In this document: one piece after another, positions 1-6,038 of the stretch | Numbering within the stretch: the first letter of the stretch is position 1 | Layout of the letters: each line of letters starts with the position of its first letter | DNA from: Candidatus Methanophagales archaeon | GTDB lineage: Archaea; Halobacteriota; Syntropharchaeia; Alkanophagales; Methanospirareceae | Assembly: GCA_023131215.1 (NCBI GenBank) | Contig: JAGLZV010000179.1 | Span: 1-8,848 of the forward strand | Reading direction: 5' to 3' | Length of the DNA stretch: 8,848 bases | Translations under genes and position numbers: made by a program | Notes under the pieces: generated by a model | The model's database searches: none | What the model saw: the letters and a program-made list of their open reading frames with translations, nothing else | What the model was told of the DNA's origin: nothing

Positions 1-21
1 GCTACGAGGCACACTCCCCGC

Positions 22-38
22 AAGCCCTGTAAGGGCTT
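22..38. other. Small perfect hairpin upstream of the kinase
   Basis: Arms AAGCCCT and AGGGCTT (7 bp) enclose the loop GTA and are followed by TTAATTAA. It could end an upstream transcript entering from the left, but there is no clear T tract, so terminator function is only a guess. Confidence 0.35.
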
Positions 39-118
39 AATTAACGCAGACAAGATGAAAAGAGCAATGCCGTTTAAAATAGGCCACCTGCCAGCCCAAC
101 CAACAAAAAAGAAAAAAA

Positions 119-179
119 TCCGTGTAAATCCGTGTAAATCCGTGTCTCAAATAGAAGGAAGTTATACTTTATATACAAT
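119..179 (+). repeat. Dispersed promoter-bearing repeat, copy A
   Basis: This 61-nt stretch matches 2563-2624 with four mismatches and one 1-nt gap. Its last 30 nt (150-179) are identical to 2595-2624. The left part is a decamer array with a strict 10-nt step (GTGTAAATCC units). The right part is AGAAGGAAGTT followed by ATACTTTATATACAAT and looks like a BRE/TATA promoter. A decayed inverted arm (TTAACGCAGACAAGATGA, 41-58) lies further left, as it does in more complete form at copy B. Confidence 0.85.
157..176 (+). promoter_or_regulatory. Putative BRE/TATA promoter inside repeat copy A
   Basis: A purine-rich GGAAG is followed by TTATACTTTATATAC. With archaeal spacing of about 25 nt, transcription would begin near 195-200. 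That favours the kinase start at ATG 220 over ATG 178. Inferred from sequence only. Confidence 0.45.
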
Positions 180-2448
180 GGAAAACGGACACCCCTTTGC
201 TGGCATAGAGCGTGAGAAGATGAAATCTCTTATATTGCTTATTGCAATATTAGCTTGTGTCATTTTAGATGTTTATGCTACCTTCATCATGGGTAAAGAA
301 ATCGTGTACACACATTTTTTCTATATTCCCCTCATTCTGGCAGGGGTATGGTATTATATGAGGGCTATTTACGTTGCAATATTCCTCGGAGCTTTTCATG
401 TTCTCACGACTTTCATCTACTTGGACTTTAGCTTTAGCATCGTAACTCTTGAGGCTGTGCAAAGAGCGATTATTTTTCTTGCTGTGGCTTATCTTGTTGG
501 ATTTGTTAGCGAGGAACACGCTAAATCTCTGTTGCTGGAGGAAAAAAGAAGAGCAGAGGAGGTAAGAAAGAACGAGGAAAAGTATCGCTCCCTTGTGGAG
601 TCTACCGAAGATTCTATATATCTGGTGGACAGGAATTGCAGGTATCTGTTCATGAACGAAAAACATCTATCGCGGTTGGGGCTGTTAAGAGGACAATTTC
701 TGGGACATGCGTACGGCGACTTTCATTCGGCAGGGGAAGCAAAACGGTTCGCCGAGAAGATCAAGTACGTTTTTGAATCCGGGACATCGATCCAGCACGA
801 ATACGGAGACCGCGAGGGAAAATGCTACCTTAAAACACTAAGTCCTGTTGAAGACCCCGAAACAGGTATAGTAACGGCTGTAACAGTTGTTTCAAAGGAC
901 ATCACCAGGCTGAAGCGAGTGGAGAACGCATTGCGAGCATCTGGAAAGAAATTGAAAGAAACACGAGATTATTTGAATAATATCATTGCGAGTTCTGCGG
1001 ACACGATTACTGTGGTGGACATGAAAGGGATTGTGCGAGACTGGAACAAGGGTGCAGAGGGGATCATGGGTTATCGCGCGGATCAGGTGGTAGGAACGTC
1101 CAACAGGAAATTCTTCGCCGAGCCCGAAGAAGCGGACAGGATAATGGAGCGTGTAGAGAGGGAAGGAGAGATTAAAGACTATCGGGCAATCGTGTTGAGG
1201 AAAGATGGGAAGCCCATTCATATCAGCATGTCGGCAGCAGTGCTAAAAGACAAAAAAGGTGTGCCAATTGGCACTGTCCGTGTGAGCAGAGATATAACAA
1301 AAGTAGTGGAGTTGGAGGAGAGAATAAAAGCAGAGCGAGATAACCTGAATTTGATTTTTGAAAGCATGCCTGATGGCGTGTATGTCGTCTCAGAGGACTA
1401 TAAAGTAGAGTTTATGAATAAGGTTTTACGTAATGAGTTTGGAAACCCGGTGGGGGACATTTGCCATAATGTGTTTCATGATAGGGAGGAACCCTGTCCG
1501 CTGTGCAAACATTTGGAGGTGATGAAGGGAAAGACAGTGAGGTGGGAGTGGCACTCTCGCAGGATGAATAAAACTTATGACCTCATTGAGACGCCTCTGA
1601 AGAATATTGATGGAACTATATCGAAATTAACGATATTTAGAGACGTCACGGAGCGAAAGAGAGCGGAGGAGGAGATTCGAAAGCTCAACCGCGAACTGGA
1701 GTTAAAAGTGGTTGATTTAGAGGAGGTAACAAAGATGAAATCAGACTTTCTGTCTCTAACATCCCATGAATTGAGAACCCCTCTGACACCCATGCAAGCG
1801 CAACTACAAATGCTACAAGAGGGATATATGGGAAGGATGAACGAGAAACAAGAAGATAGCATAGAAGTCATTCTCAGAAATCTAACGAGATTGGATAAAT
1901 TGATTAACGACATCCTGGACATTTCAAGAATAGAAGCAGGGCGGATCAGGCTGTCTTTCGACTACATGAGTCTCAATGATACGGTTAGGGAAGTAATAAA
2001 AATGCAGGAACCTTTCGCTAAGAAAAAAAATCTTAAAATAAGAGCGAGATTAACCGAATTGCCGACCATAATTGGAGATGCCGAAAGATTAAGGCAGGTA
2101 ATAAGTAATTTATTAAACAATGCGATTAAATTTTCGGAAAAATCCGCTGACGTGGTCGTCGAAACCCGACGAGTGGGGGAAAATGTTCTGTTTCGTATAA
2201 CAGATTATGGTATTGGGATTTCAAAGGATGACAAAGAGAAATTGTTCAAACCCTTCTCTCAAATTGACACTTCTATGGGAAGGGAACATGGGGGAACAGG
2301 TTTAGGATTAGCTATCGCTAAGGGAATCATTCAAGCGCATAATGGTAAGATATGGGTGGAAAGCGAGTTGGGGAAAGGTTCGACATTCTATTTCGTTATT
2401 CCAGCAAAACAAAAAATAACTGAAAAAGAGGTTTCTTATATTGGGTAA
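178..2448 (+). CDS. Membrane-bound PAS-sensor histidine kinase (hybrid REC absent)
   Basis: Signal-transducing histidine kinase, 756 aa from ATG 178. Four hydrophobic helices (about residues 16-35, 44-61, 64-83, 94-112; the second contains HFFYIP) form an N-terminal membrane module. Three PAS domains follow at about 132-250, 262-380 and 388-495. The third carries C429-x10-C440-x2-C443 with nearby histidines. HisKA has its phosphoacceptor at H530 within SHELRTPL. The ATPase domain shows an N box (NLLNNAIKF from 644), a G1 box (DYGIG, 676-680), an F box (LFKPFSQ) and a G2 box (GGTGLGLA from 705). No receiver domain or partner regulator is visible. The reading frame is open back to ATG 55, but the extra 41 residues translate the dispersed repeat at 119-179 and are probably not protein. 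If the TATA box in that repeat is used, the true start is ATG 220 (742 aa), directly before the first helix. The ligand cannot be predicted. Confidence 0.93.
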   Translation: MENGHPFAGIEREKMKSLILLIAILACVILDVYATFIMGKEIVYTHFFYIPLILAGVWYYMRAIYVAIFLGAFHVLTTFIYLDFSFSIVTLEAVQRAIIFLAVAYLVGFVSEEHAKSLLLEEKRRAEEVRKNEEKYRSLVESTEDSIYLVDRNCRYLFMNEKHLSRLGLLRGQFLGHAYGDFHSAGEAKRFAEKIKYVFESGTSIQHEYGDREGKCYLKTLSPVEDPETGIVTAVTVVSKDITRLKRVENALRASGKKLKETRDYLNNIIASSADTITVVDMKGIVRDWNKGAEGIMGYRADQVVGTSNRKFFAEPEEADRIMERVEREGEIKDYRAIVLRKDGKPIHISMSAAVLKDKKGVPIGTVRVSRDITKVVELEERIKAERDNLNLIFESMPDGVYVVSEDYKVEFMNKVLRNEFGNPVGDICHNVFHDREEPCPLCKHLEVMKGKTVRWEWHSRRMNKTYDLIETPLKNIDGTISKLTIFRDVTERKRAEEEIRKLNRELELKVVDLEEVTKMKSDFLSLTSHELRTPLTPMQAQLQMLQEGYMGRMNEKQEDSIEVILRNLTRLDKLINDILDISRIEAGRIRLSFDYMSLNDTVREVIKMQEPFAKKKNLKIRARLTELPTIIGDAERLRQVISNLLNNAIKFSEKSADVVVETRRVGENVLFRITDYGIGISKDDKEKLFKPFSQIDTSMGREHGGTGLGLAIAKGIIQAHNGKIWVESELGKGSTFYFVIPAKQKITEKEVSYIG

Positions 2449-2501
2449 ACAGGAGCAGAGGGGGTAATGAAAACGGGTTAAGCAAGAAAAAATAAATTGT
2501 A

Positions 2502-2590
2502 GACACAGATTAACGCAGATTAACACAGATGATAAAAATCAACAATGTCAAACTTAAATAAGTCCGCGTAAATCAGTGTAAATCAGTGTC
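2502..2590. repeat. Imperfect inverted repeat of 10-nt units
   Basis: The left arm (2502-2531) is a run of GATTAACGCA/GATTAACACA-type decamers. The right arm (2562-2590) is the inverse (GTAAATCAGT units), ending GTGTC against the initial GACAC. About 21 of 29 positions pair, with a spacer of about 30 nt. Each arm repeats with one DNA helical turn. Not a CRISPR: units are short, degenerate and have no spacers. Confidence 0.65.
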
Positions 2591-2624
2591 TTACAATAGA
2601 AGGAAGTTATACTTTATATACAAT
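2563..2624 (+). repeat. Dispersed promoter-bearing repeat, copy B (orphan)
   Basis: Second copy of the repeat at 119-179, in the same orientation, with the 30-nt promoter-like part identical. No forward gene follows it. Its TATA sequence (2609-2623) would start a transcript near 2640-2650, running antisense into the DUF5658 gene. Together with copy A it brackets the kinase gene as direct repeats. Confidence 0.85.
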
Positions 2625-2643
2625 TAAAAAATCACGAGATGAT

Positions 2644-2657
2644 GATGCTTGGATTTA
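2644..2657 (-). repeat. Short heptad tract at the 3' end of the DUF5658 gene
   Basis: Read on the minus strand, the stop codon runs into AATCCAA and GCATCAT. The 13-mer GATGCTTGGATTT on the plus strand recurs exactly at 6462-6474. It is the shortest and weakest member of the heptad family described at 4510-4544 and 6439-6473. Confidence 0.4.
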
Positions 2658-3191
2658 CCCAGGATACCCCATTTCGAGCTTCATCCTCTCCCACTTCTCA
2701 TCAGAGATTTTGAACATTTTTTCCAGCGGCGAGTCCATTACATCTCCAAGCTGTATCGCCCCCACCATCATGACAAGGAACAAAACGACTACAATCCCGG
2801 GTTCTATCCCTACCTGTCCGCTCATCAGAAAGATGTAGTTATCCATCGCTACTACTGCTCCGCTTACAGCAAAACCCGACAGGAACCCGGCTGTCGTCCA
2901 GTTCATGCGTTCTCTTTTATAAAGCAGAAAAGGCACTGATAGTATCAATGCTGCGGCAACGACCTTAAAAGCAAGGAACCCGGCTATTCCCTGCGTGAGA
3001 AATAGCTCCCTCATCAGGGGATTGAATTCCGCTCCTATGCCATACTTCTCCATCATGAGCACCGCGGTAAACGCATCGAGGAAGCCAAATGTCGTGACCC
3101 CTGTTACGAACAGTGCAGCATGTATGTATCTCCAGGAATACGGTCTATCATTTGTATCTCTCCTCATAATGAGAAGATACTTTAAATCCAT
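2655..3191 (-). CDS. DUF5658-like small integral membrane protein
   Basis: 178-aa protein with about four membrane helices (near residues 23-46, 66-90, 100-122, 129-147) and a charged cytosolic-looking C-terminus. An acidic residue in the first helix (LDAFTA, D39) and the GIGAEFNPL segment (E55, N57, P58) before the second helix match the pattern I associate with DUF5658, a family of unknown function. The assignment is from memory of that pattern. Start choice is uncertain: ATG 3191 lies about 31 nt from a TATA-like sequence and would have almost no leader, while the in-frame ATG 3167 would have a leader of about 30 nt but no clear ribosome site. A GAGGAGA just upstream of another ATG is out of frame. 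It is divergent from ahbD. Nothing in the sequence says what it transports or binds. Confidence 0.75.
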   Translation of the reverse strand: MDLKYLLIMRRDTNDRPYSWRYIHAALFVTGVTTFGFLDAFTAVLMMEKYGIGAEFNPLMRELFLTQGIAGFLAFKVVAAALILSVPFLLYKRERMNWTTAGFLSGFAVSGAVVAMDNYIFLMSGQVGIEPGIVVVLFLVMMVGAIQLGDVMDSPLEKMFKISDEKWERMKLEMGYPG

Positions 3192-3220
3192 TCATTTAAA
3201 ACTGCTTATTACTTATAGAA

Positions 3221-3229
3221 CTATATAGA
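3221..3229 (-). promoter_or_regulatory. Putative TATA box for the DUF5658 gene
   Basis: On the minus strand this reads TCTATATAG, centred about 33 nt before ATG 3191. The spacing suits a very short leader or leaderless transcript. Confidence 0.4.
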
Positions 3230-3299
3230 TCAAACATTTTCAATAAATTTAGCAAAAATTTGAAACTAAACTTCGCTATATGGTAAAAATTTCTACGAG

Positions 3300-3337
3300 A
3301 AAGAAACTGTGCTAAAAGAAAAAATATACGTTTCTTT
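3300..3337. repeat. Inverted repeat AAAGAAAC / GTTTCTTT
   Basis: Perfect 8-bp arms at 3300-3307 and 3330-3337 with a 22-nt A-rich loop. It lies immediately left of the hairpin element at 3338-3367 and shares the AAAGAAA word with it. It may be a decayed neighbour copy or chance in AT-rich DNA. Confidence 0.35.
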
Positions 3338-3367
3338 GGTAAAGCTTTCTTTCTTAAAGAAAGGTTT
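3338..3367 (+). repeat. 30-nt hairpin element, copy 1 (before ahbD)
   Basis: Arms CTTTCTTT (3345-3352) and AAAGAAAG (3356-3363) enclose the loop CTT, flanked by GTAAAG on the left and GTTT on the right. It aligns without gaps to 4589-4618, with six differences. Four of these form two compensated base-pair changes in the stem, one is in the loop, and one is at the first base. It lies left of the best TATA box for ahbD, so it may act as DNA rather than as a transcribed leader here. Confidence 0.75.
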
Positions 3368-3386
3368 TAGTTAAAGTTCGCGATAC

Positions 3387-3397
3387 CTTTTTATATG
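3387..3397 (+). promoter_or_regulatory. Putative TATA box for ahbD
   Basis: CCTTTTTATATG is centred about 31 nt before ATG 3423, predicting a start of transcription at or within a few nt of the ATG (leaderless or nearly so). No Shine-Dalgarno sequence precedes the ATG, in keeping with this. Confidence 0.55.
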
Positions 3398-3422
3398 AAA
3401 CAAACTGACTTAAATTACAAAA

Positions 3423-4499
3423 ATGAGTCAAAAGCACGTACCTCGGCTCATCTCATGGAACATGACCTTCGGCTGTAACTTGCGGTGCCCGCACTGTTAC
3501 ATAGATGCGAGTGAACGAGCAGGAAAAGGAGAGTTAAGCACAGAAGAAGGGAAGACACTCATAGACCAGATAGCAGAAGTAAGCAAACCTATTCTCATAT
3601 TAAGTGGTGGGGAACCACTGCTCCGCGATGACGTTTTTGAACTCGCCGACTACGCAACAGAAAAGGGCTTGACTGTTGCGTTGGGCACCAATGGAACGCT
3701 TATAACTGATTTCGTTGCGAGAGATTTAAAATCCAGTGGTGTAAAAGCAGTTGCTATCAGTATTGATTCGAGCATACCCGAGCGGCATGATGAATTTCGT
3801 GGCGTGAAGGGTTCATGGAAACGCGCATTAGAAGGGATTGATGCATGCAGGAGAAACAGTATAGGCGTTCAAGTCAATACCACCGTGACGGAGCAGAACT
3901 ACGATGAAATTGACGACATAATGGCGTTATCGGAAAAACATGGTGCAAGTGCTTTTCACCTCTTCTTTCTCGTGCCTACGGGCAGGGGGAAGGAAATAGA
4001 GGACATATCCCCCGATATGTATGAGCGCATGATTGAAGGGGTGCTTGAAAAGATAGCAAACGCAAAATATAAGCTCGCAGTTAGACCTGTATGCGCACCT
4101 CAATTTATGCGAATTGCATCGCAGAAGGGATTGAATCTGGAAAGGTGGACACGGGGATGCATCGCCGGGCTCACTTATTGTCGCATATATCCCACGGGGG
4201 AAGTCACTCCATGCCCTTATCTACCTATAAAACTTGGTAACATTCGAGAAACTCGCTTCGAGGAAATATGGTTTCATTCTCCCATACTAAATGCGCTTCG
4301 TGACTTCGACAACTTAAAAGGTAAGTGCGGGATCTGTGAATACCGGGATGTTTGTGGCGGGTGCCGTGCACGAGCATACGGCTTAACAAGTTTCGTAGAT
4401 GTTTGCGGCGGTTTGCAGGAGCCCGGGGAATTAAAAGGCGACTATTTAGCTGAGGAGCCGTGGTGCCCCTATATACCGGGGGGTGAATATGCTCAATAA
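3423..4499 (+). CDS. ahbD: Radical SAM heme synthase, AhbD/NirJ2 type
   Basis: 358-aa radical SAM enzyme. In the alternative pathway AhbD oxidatively decarboxylates two propionates of Fe-coproporphyrin III to give heme b, using S-adenosylmethionine and iron-sulfur clusters in the cytosol. Visible motifs: radical SAM cysteines C18-x3-C22-x2-C25 (GCNLRCPHCY), SAM-binding SGGEP (61-65), GTNGTLI (88-94), and a SPASM-like C-terminal part with C224, C246, C253, C264 and the cluster set C302, C305, C311, C314 ... C348. The final GDYLAEEPWC motif is typical of the AhbD/NirJ2 group. Between AYGLT and GDYLAEEP lies an unexpected segment of about 16 residues (323-338) that adds Cys328. The nearby ahbAB and ahbC, and the absence of a cd1 nitrite reductase here, favour heme b over heme d1 synthesis. 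Family membership is secure; the exact substrate (AhbD or NirJ2) is an inference from context. Confidence 0.88.
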   Translation: MSQKHVPRLISWNMTFGCNLRCPHCYIDASERAGKGELSTEEGKTLIDQIAEVSKPILILSGGEPLLRDDVFELADYATEKGLTVALGTNGTLITDFVARDLKSSGVKAVAISIDSSIPERHDEFRGVKGSWKRALEGIDACRRNSIGVQVNTTVTEQNYDEIDDIMALSEKHGASAFHLFFLVPTGRGKEIEDISPDMYERMIEGVLEKIANAKYKLAVRPVCAPQFMRIASQKGLNLERWTRGCIAGLTYCRIYPTGEVTPCPYLPIKLGNIRETRFEEIWFHSPILNALRDFDNLKGKCGICEYRDVCGGCRARAYGLTSFVDVCGGLQEPGELKGDYLAEEPWCPYIPGGEYAQ

Positions 4500-4509
4500 A
4501 AAGCGGAAA

Positions 4510-4544
4510 ATTCCAAATCTCAAGCACCAAATCCTAAACAAATT
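4510..4544 (+). repeat. Degenerate heptad tract after ahbD
   Basis: Starting 10 nt after the stop codon, heptads of form NNNNCAA follow one another in register: ATTCCAA, ATCTCAA, GCACCAA, then the weaker ATCCTAA. The same kind of tract, reversed, occurs at 6439-6473. The tract runs into the AT-rich TTTAAATA. Confidence 0.6.
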
Positions 4545-4556
4545 TAAATACTTAAA
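4541..4556 (+). promoter_or_regulatory. Possible TATA box for ahbAB
   Basis: AATTTAAATACTTAAAA is the best TATA-like stretch between ahbD and ahbAB. A start about 25 nt downstream would place the hairpin at 4589-4618 in the 5' leader. Cotranscription with ahbD across the 129-nt gap is equally possible. Confidence 0.35.
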
Positions 4557-4588
4557 ATCAAAACATAAAAAAGAAGAAAAGTTCTTTT

Positions 4589-4618
4589 AGTAAAGCTTTT
4601 CTTTTTAAGAAAAGGTTT
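4589..4618 (+). repeat. 30-nt hairpin element, copy 2 (before ahbAB)
   Basis: Arms CTTTTCTT (4596-4603) and AAGAAAAG (4607-4614) enclose the loop TTT, with GTAAAG before and GTTT after, just as in copy 1. The stem ends 14 nt before the TTG start codon, where a transcribed hairpin could influence translation or initiation. Confidence 0.75.
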
Positions 4619-4628
4619 GTGATAAAAA

Positions 4629-5669
4629 TTGAGTGTAGAAGAGCATTGTAAGCTGGATAAAGTGGACAAAGAACTGTTACAACACTTGCAAGACAAGTTC
4701 CCGGTGGATAAAAGACCCTGGGCTGAGATAGGGGGAAGGCTTGGAATTGCGGAAGAAGAGGTGTTATCACGCAGTCAAAGGCTTTCCTCTGACGGTGTTA
4801 TTCGTAAACTCCGCACGATTCTCGATGGTCAAAAACTCGGGGCATGCTCCTCCACTTTGATGGCTATGCGCGTGCCCGCGGAAAAAATGGAAGAGGTTGT
4901 CAGCATCGTTAATGAATACATGAGCGTAACCCACAATTATCAGCGTGAACATGACTACAACCTCTGGTTCACCGTTACAACGTGCGGTGGGAAAGACTTA
5001 AGAAGCACGGTGGAAGAAATAAAAGGAAGAACCGGAATCCCGGACTCCGATGTCTTAGACCTCCCCACTACTCGTGTGTTCAAGATTGACGTTCGTTTCA
5101 AATTTACTGATTTTAAAGATAATGGTGAAGGTGAAGGCAAAGGCGAAGCGAAGGGGGTGAAGGTGAGCAGGAACACGAACACGAATAGGAGCACGAATAC
5201 CCCGGATGAGACAGACCAGGTTATTTTACGCACCATGCAGAACGGAATACCTTTGATAAAAGACCCCTTCGAAGGAGTTGCAAAGGAAGCAGGAATAAGC
5301 CAGGCTGAGATGATAGGAAGGTTAAGGAAGCTGATAAGCAATGGAGTTATCAAAAGACTTGGTATCTCAGTCAACCAGCGAAAAGTAGGGATTGTCGCAA
5401 ACGCGGTAGTGGCGTGGAAGGTGCCTCAAGAGCAAGTGGAAAGCGTTGGGAACACGTTGTCCTCTTATAAAGAGGTCACGCACTGCTACGAACGAATAAC
5501 CATTCCCGGAAAGTGGGAGCATAATTTGTTCACTGTAATTCATGGTTACAGCAGGGAATCCGTGGAAGAAATGGCTAAAAGGATGTCAGAAGCCGTTGGA
5601 ATCAAGGAATATCTGGTGATGTTCAGTAATGAACAGTTCAAGAGGACAAGCGTTATGCATCCATACTGA
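4629..5669 (+). CDS. ahbAB: Fused siroheme decarboxylase AhbA-AhbB
   Basis: 346-aa protein made of two Lrp/AsnC-like halves. Siroheme decarboxylase is normally an AhbA/AhbB heterodimer that removes the C12 and C18 acetate carboxyls of siroheme to give 12,18-didecarboxysiroheme. Half 1 (about 1-160) has a winged-helix part (LSRSQRLSSDGVIRKL, 46-61) and the AhbA-like THNYQREHDYNLWFTV (101-116). Half 2 (about 194-346) has MIGRLRKLISNGVIKRLG and the AhbB-like THCYERITIPGKWEHNLF (284-301). The joining segment (161-193) is charged, rich in Gly/Glu/Lys then Asn/Thr, and is encoded by two hexanucleotide repeats. The TTG start is forced: a stop codon lies at 4623-4625, and no ATG occurs before the conserved region. 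No strong ribosome site is present. The gene follows ahbD in the same direction. Fused forms of the related NirD-NirL exist, so the fusion itself has precedent. A gene-regulatory role is less likely because both halves carry the decarboxylase motifs. Confidence 0.9.
   Translation: MSVEEHCKLDKVDKELLQHLQDKFPVDKRPWAEIGGRLGIAEEEVLSRSQRLSSDGVIRKLRTILDGQKLGACSSTLMAMRVPAEKMEEVVSIVNEYMSVTHNYQREHDYNLWFTVTTCGGKDLRSTVEEIKGRTGIPDSDVLDLPTTRVFKIDVRFKFTDFKDNGEGEGKGEAKGVKVSRNTNTNRSTNTPDETDQVILRTMQNGIPLIKDPFEGVAKEAGISQAEMIGRLRKLISNGVIKRLGISVNQRKVGIVANAVVAWKVPQEQVESVGNTLSSYKEVTHCYERITIPGKWEHNLFTVIHGYSRESVEEMAKRMSEAVGIKEYLVMFSNEQFKRTSVMHPY
5124..5201 (+). repeat. Two hexanucleotide microsatellites in the ahbAB linker
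   Basis: GGTGAA, GGTGAA, GGCAAA, GGCGAA run from 5124 to 5147. AACACG, AACACG, AATAGG, AGCACG, AATACC run from 5172 to 5201. Both keep the reading frame and encode the inter-domain linker, so its length can vary by slippage without a frameshift. Confidence 0.8.
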
Positions 5670-5672
5670 AAA

Positions 5673-6038
5673 TTAGTGCCTTCGAAAAACCTCCACTCCT
5701 TCTTCTAATGCTTTTTTTATAAAGAAATTCCCCTCTTTCTTCATCTTTTCCATCTCCTCCTCTGTATAGGGAAATACATCCATCCCTATCGGGAATCGAG
5801 AAGGCAAAAAGCGTGGTATCCTCTCCAAGAAAGTCCCTTCTGACTCACTCAGTATCAGGAGTAAATCTATATCGCTTCCCGGCACGCTTTCATCCCGAAC
5901 AAAAGAACCGAAGAGGAGTACACGCTCTACTTCTGGGTGTTTTCCCTCTATCTCTTTCAGATACTCCCTGAGCGATTCTTCGACCGACTTCTTATCGAAG
6001 TATCTTATCCTCACAGAATCCGACGATTTCCTCGGCAT
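5673..6038 (-). CDS. Minimal nucleotidyltransferase (MntA-like) of a HEPN/MNT pair
   Basis: 121-aa protein of the minimal nucleotidyltransferase family. The active-site pattern GS-x10-DxD is complete: G44, S45, D56 and D58, with a third likely metal ligand at D87 (GMDVFP). In characterised type VII toxin-antitoxin pairs such proteins transfer AMP to the partner HEPN toxin and silence it. Whether this branch does so is unknown. The gene follows the HEPN gene and overlaps its end by 47 nt from ATG 6038, or by 23 nt if GTG 6014 is used; the first residues are therefore uncertain. Its stop lies only 3 nt from the stop of the convergent ahbAB, leaving no room for separate terminators. Confidence 0.85.
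   Translation of the reverse strand: MPRKSSDSVRIRYFDKKSVEESLREYLKEIEGKHPEVERVLLFGSFVRDESVPGSDIDLLLILSESEGTFLERIPRFLPSRFPIGMDVFPYTEEEMEKMKKEGNFFIKKALEEGVEVFRRH

Noticed and set aside
55..177. N-terminal 41-residue extension of the kinase frame
   Set aside because: It translates the dispersed repeat and its TATA box, which also occur in non-coding DNA at 2563-2624, and it lacks family features.
2502..2624. CRISPR array
   Set aside because: Units are 10 nt, degenerate, partly inverted and have no unique spacers of typical length.
2649..2939. 96-codon plus-strand frame opposite the DUF5658 gene
   Set aside because: It lies wholly antisense to a protein with clear membrane helices, has unlikely composition (many His, Pro, Tyr) and no ribosome site.
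3338..3367. Intrinsic terminator
   Set aside because: The stem is AT-rich with no following T run, and it lies between divergent genes, so there is no transcript for it to end.
4955..5374. 139-codon minus-strand frame opposite ahbAB
   Set aside because: Antisense to conserved AhbA/AhbB motifs; its Ser/Pro/Leu/Val-rich runs only mirror the hexamer repeats.
3423..5669. Heme d1 synthesis (NirJ, NirD/NirL) instead of heme b synthesis
   Set aside because: The families are close, but no cd1 nitrite reductase or other nir genes are seen, and a separate AhbC-type enzyme completes the heme b route. It cannot be fully excluded without the rest of the genome.
4629..5669. Tandem Lrp-type transcription regulator
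   Set aside because: Both halves carry siroheme decarboxylase signature segments with Tyr, Arg and Trp, which the genuine Lrp-like protein at 7819-8259 lacks.
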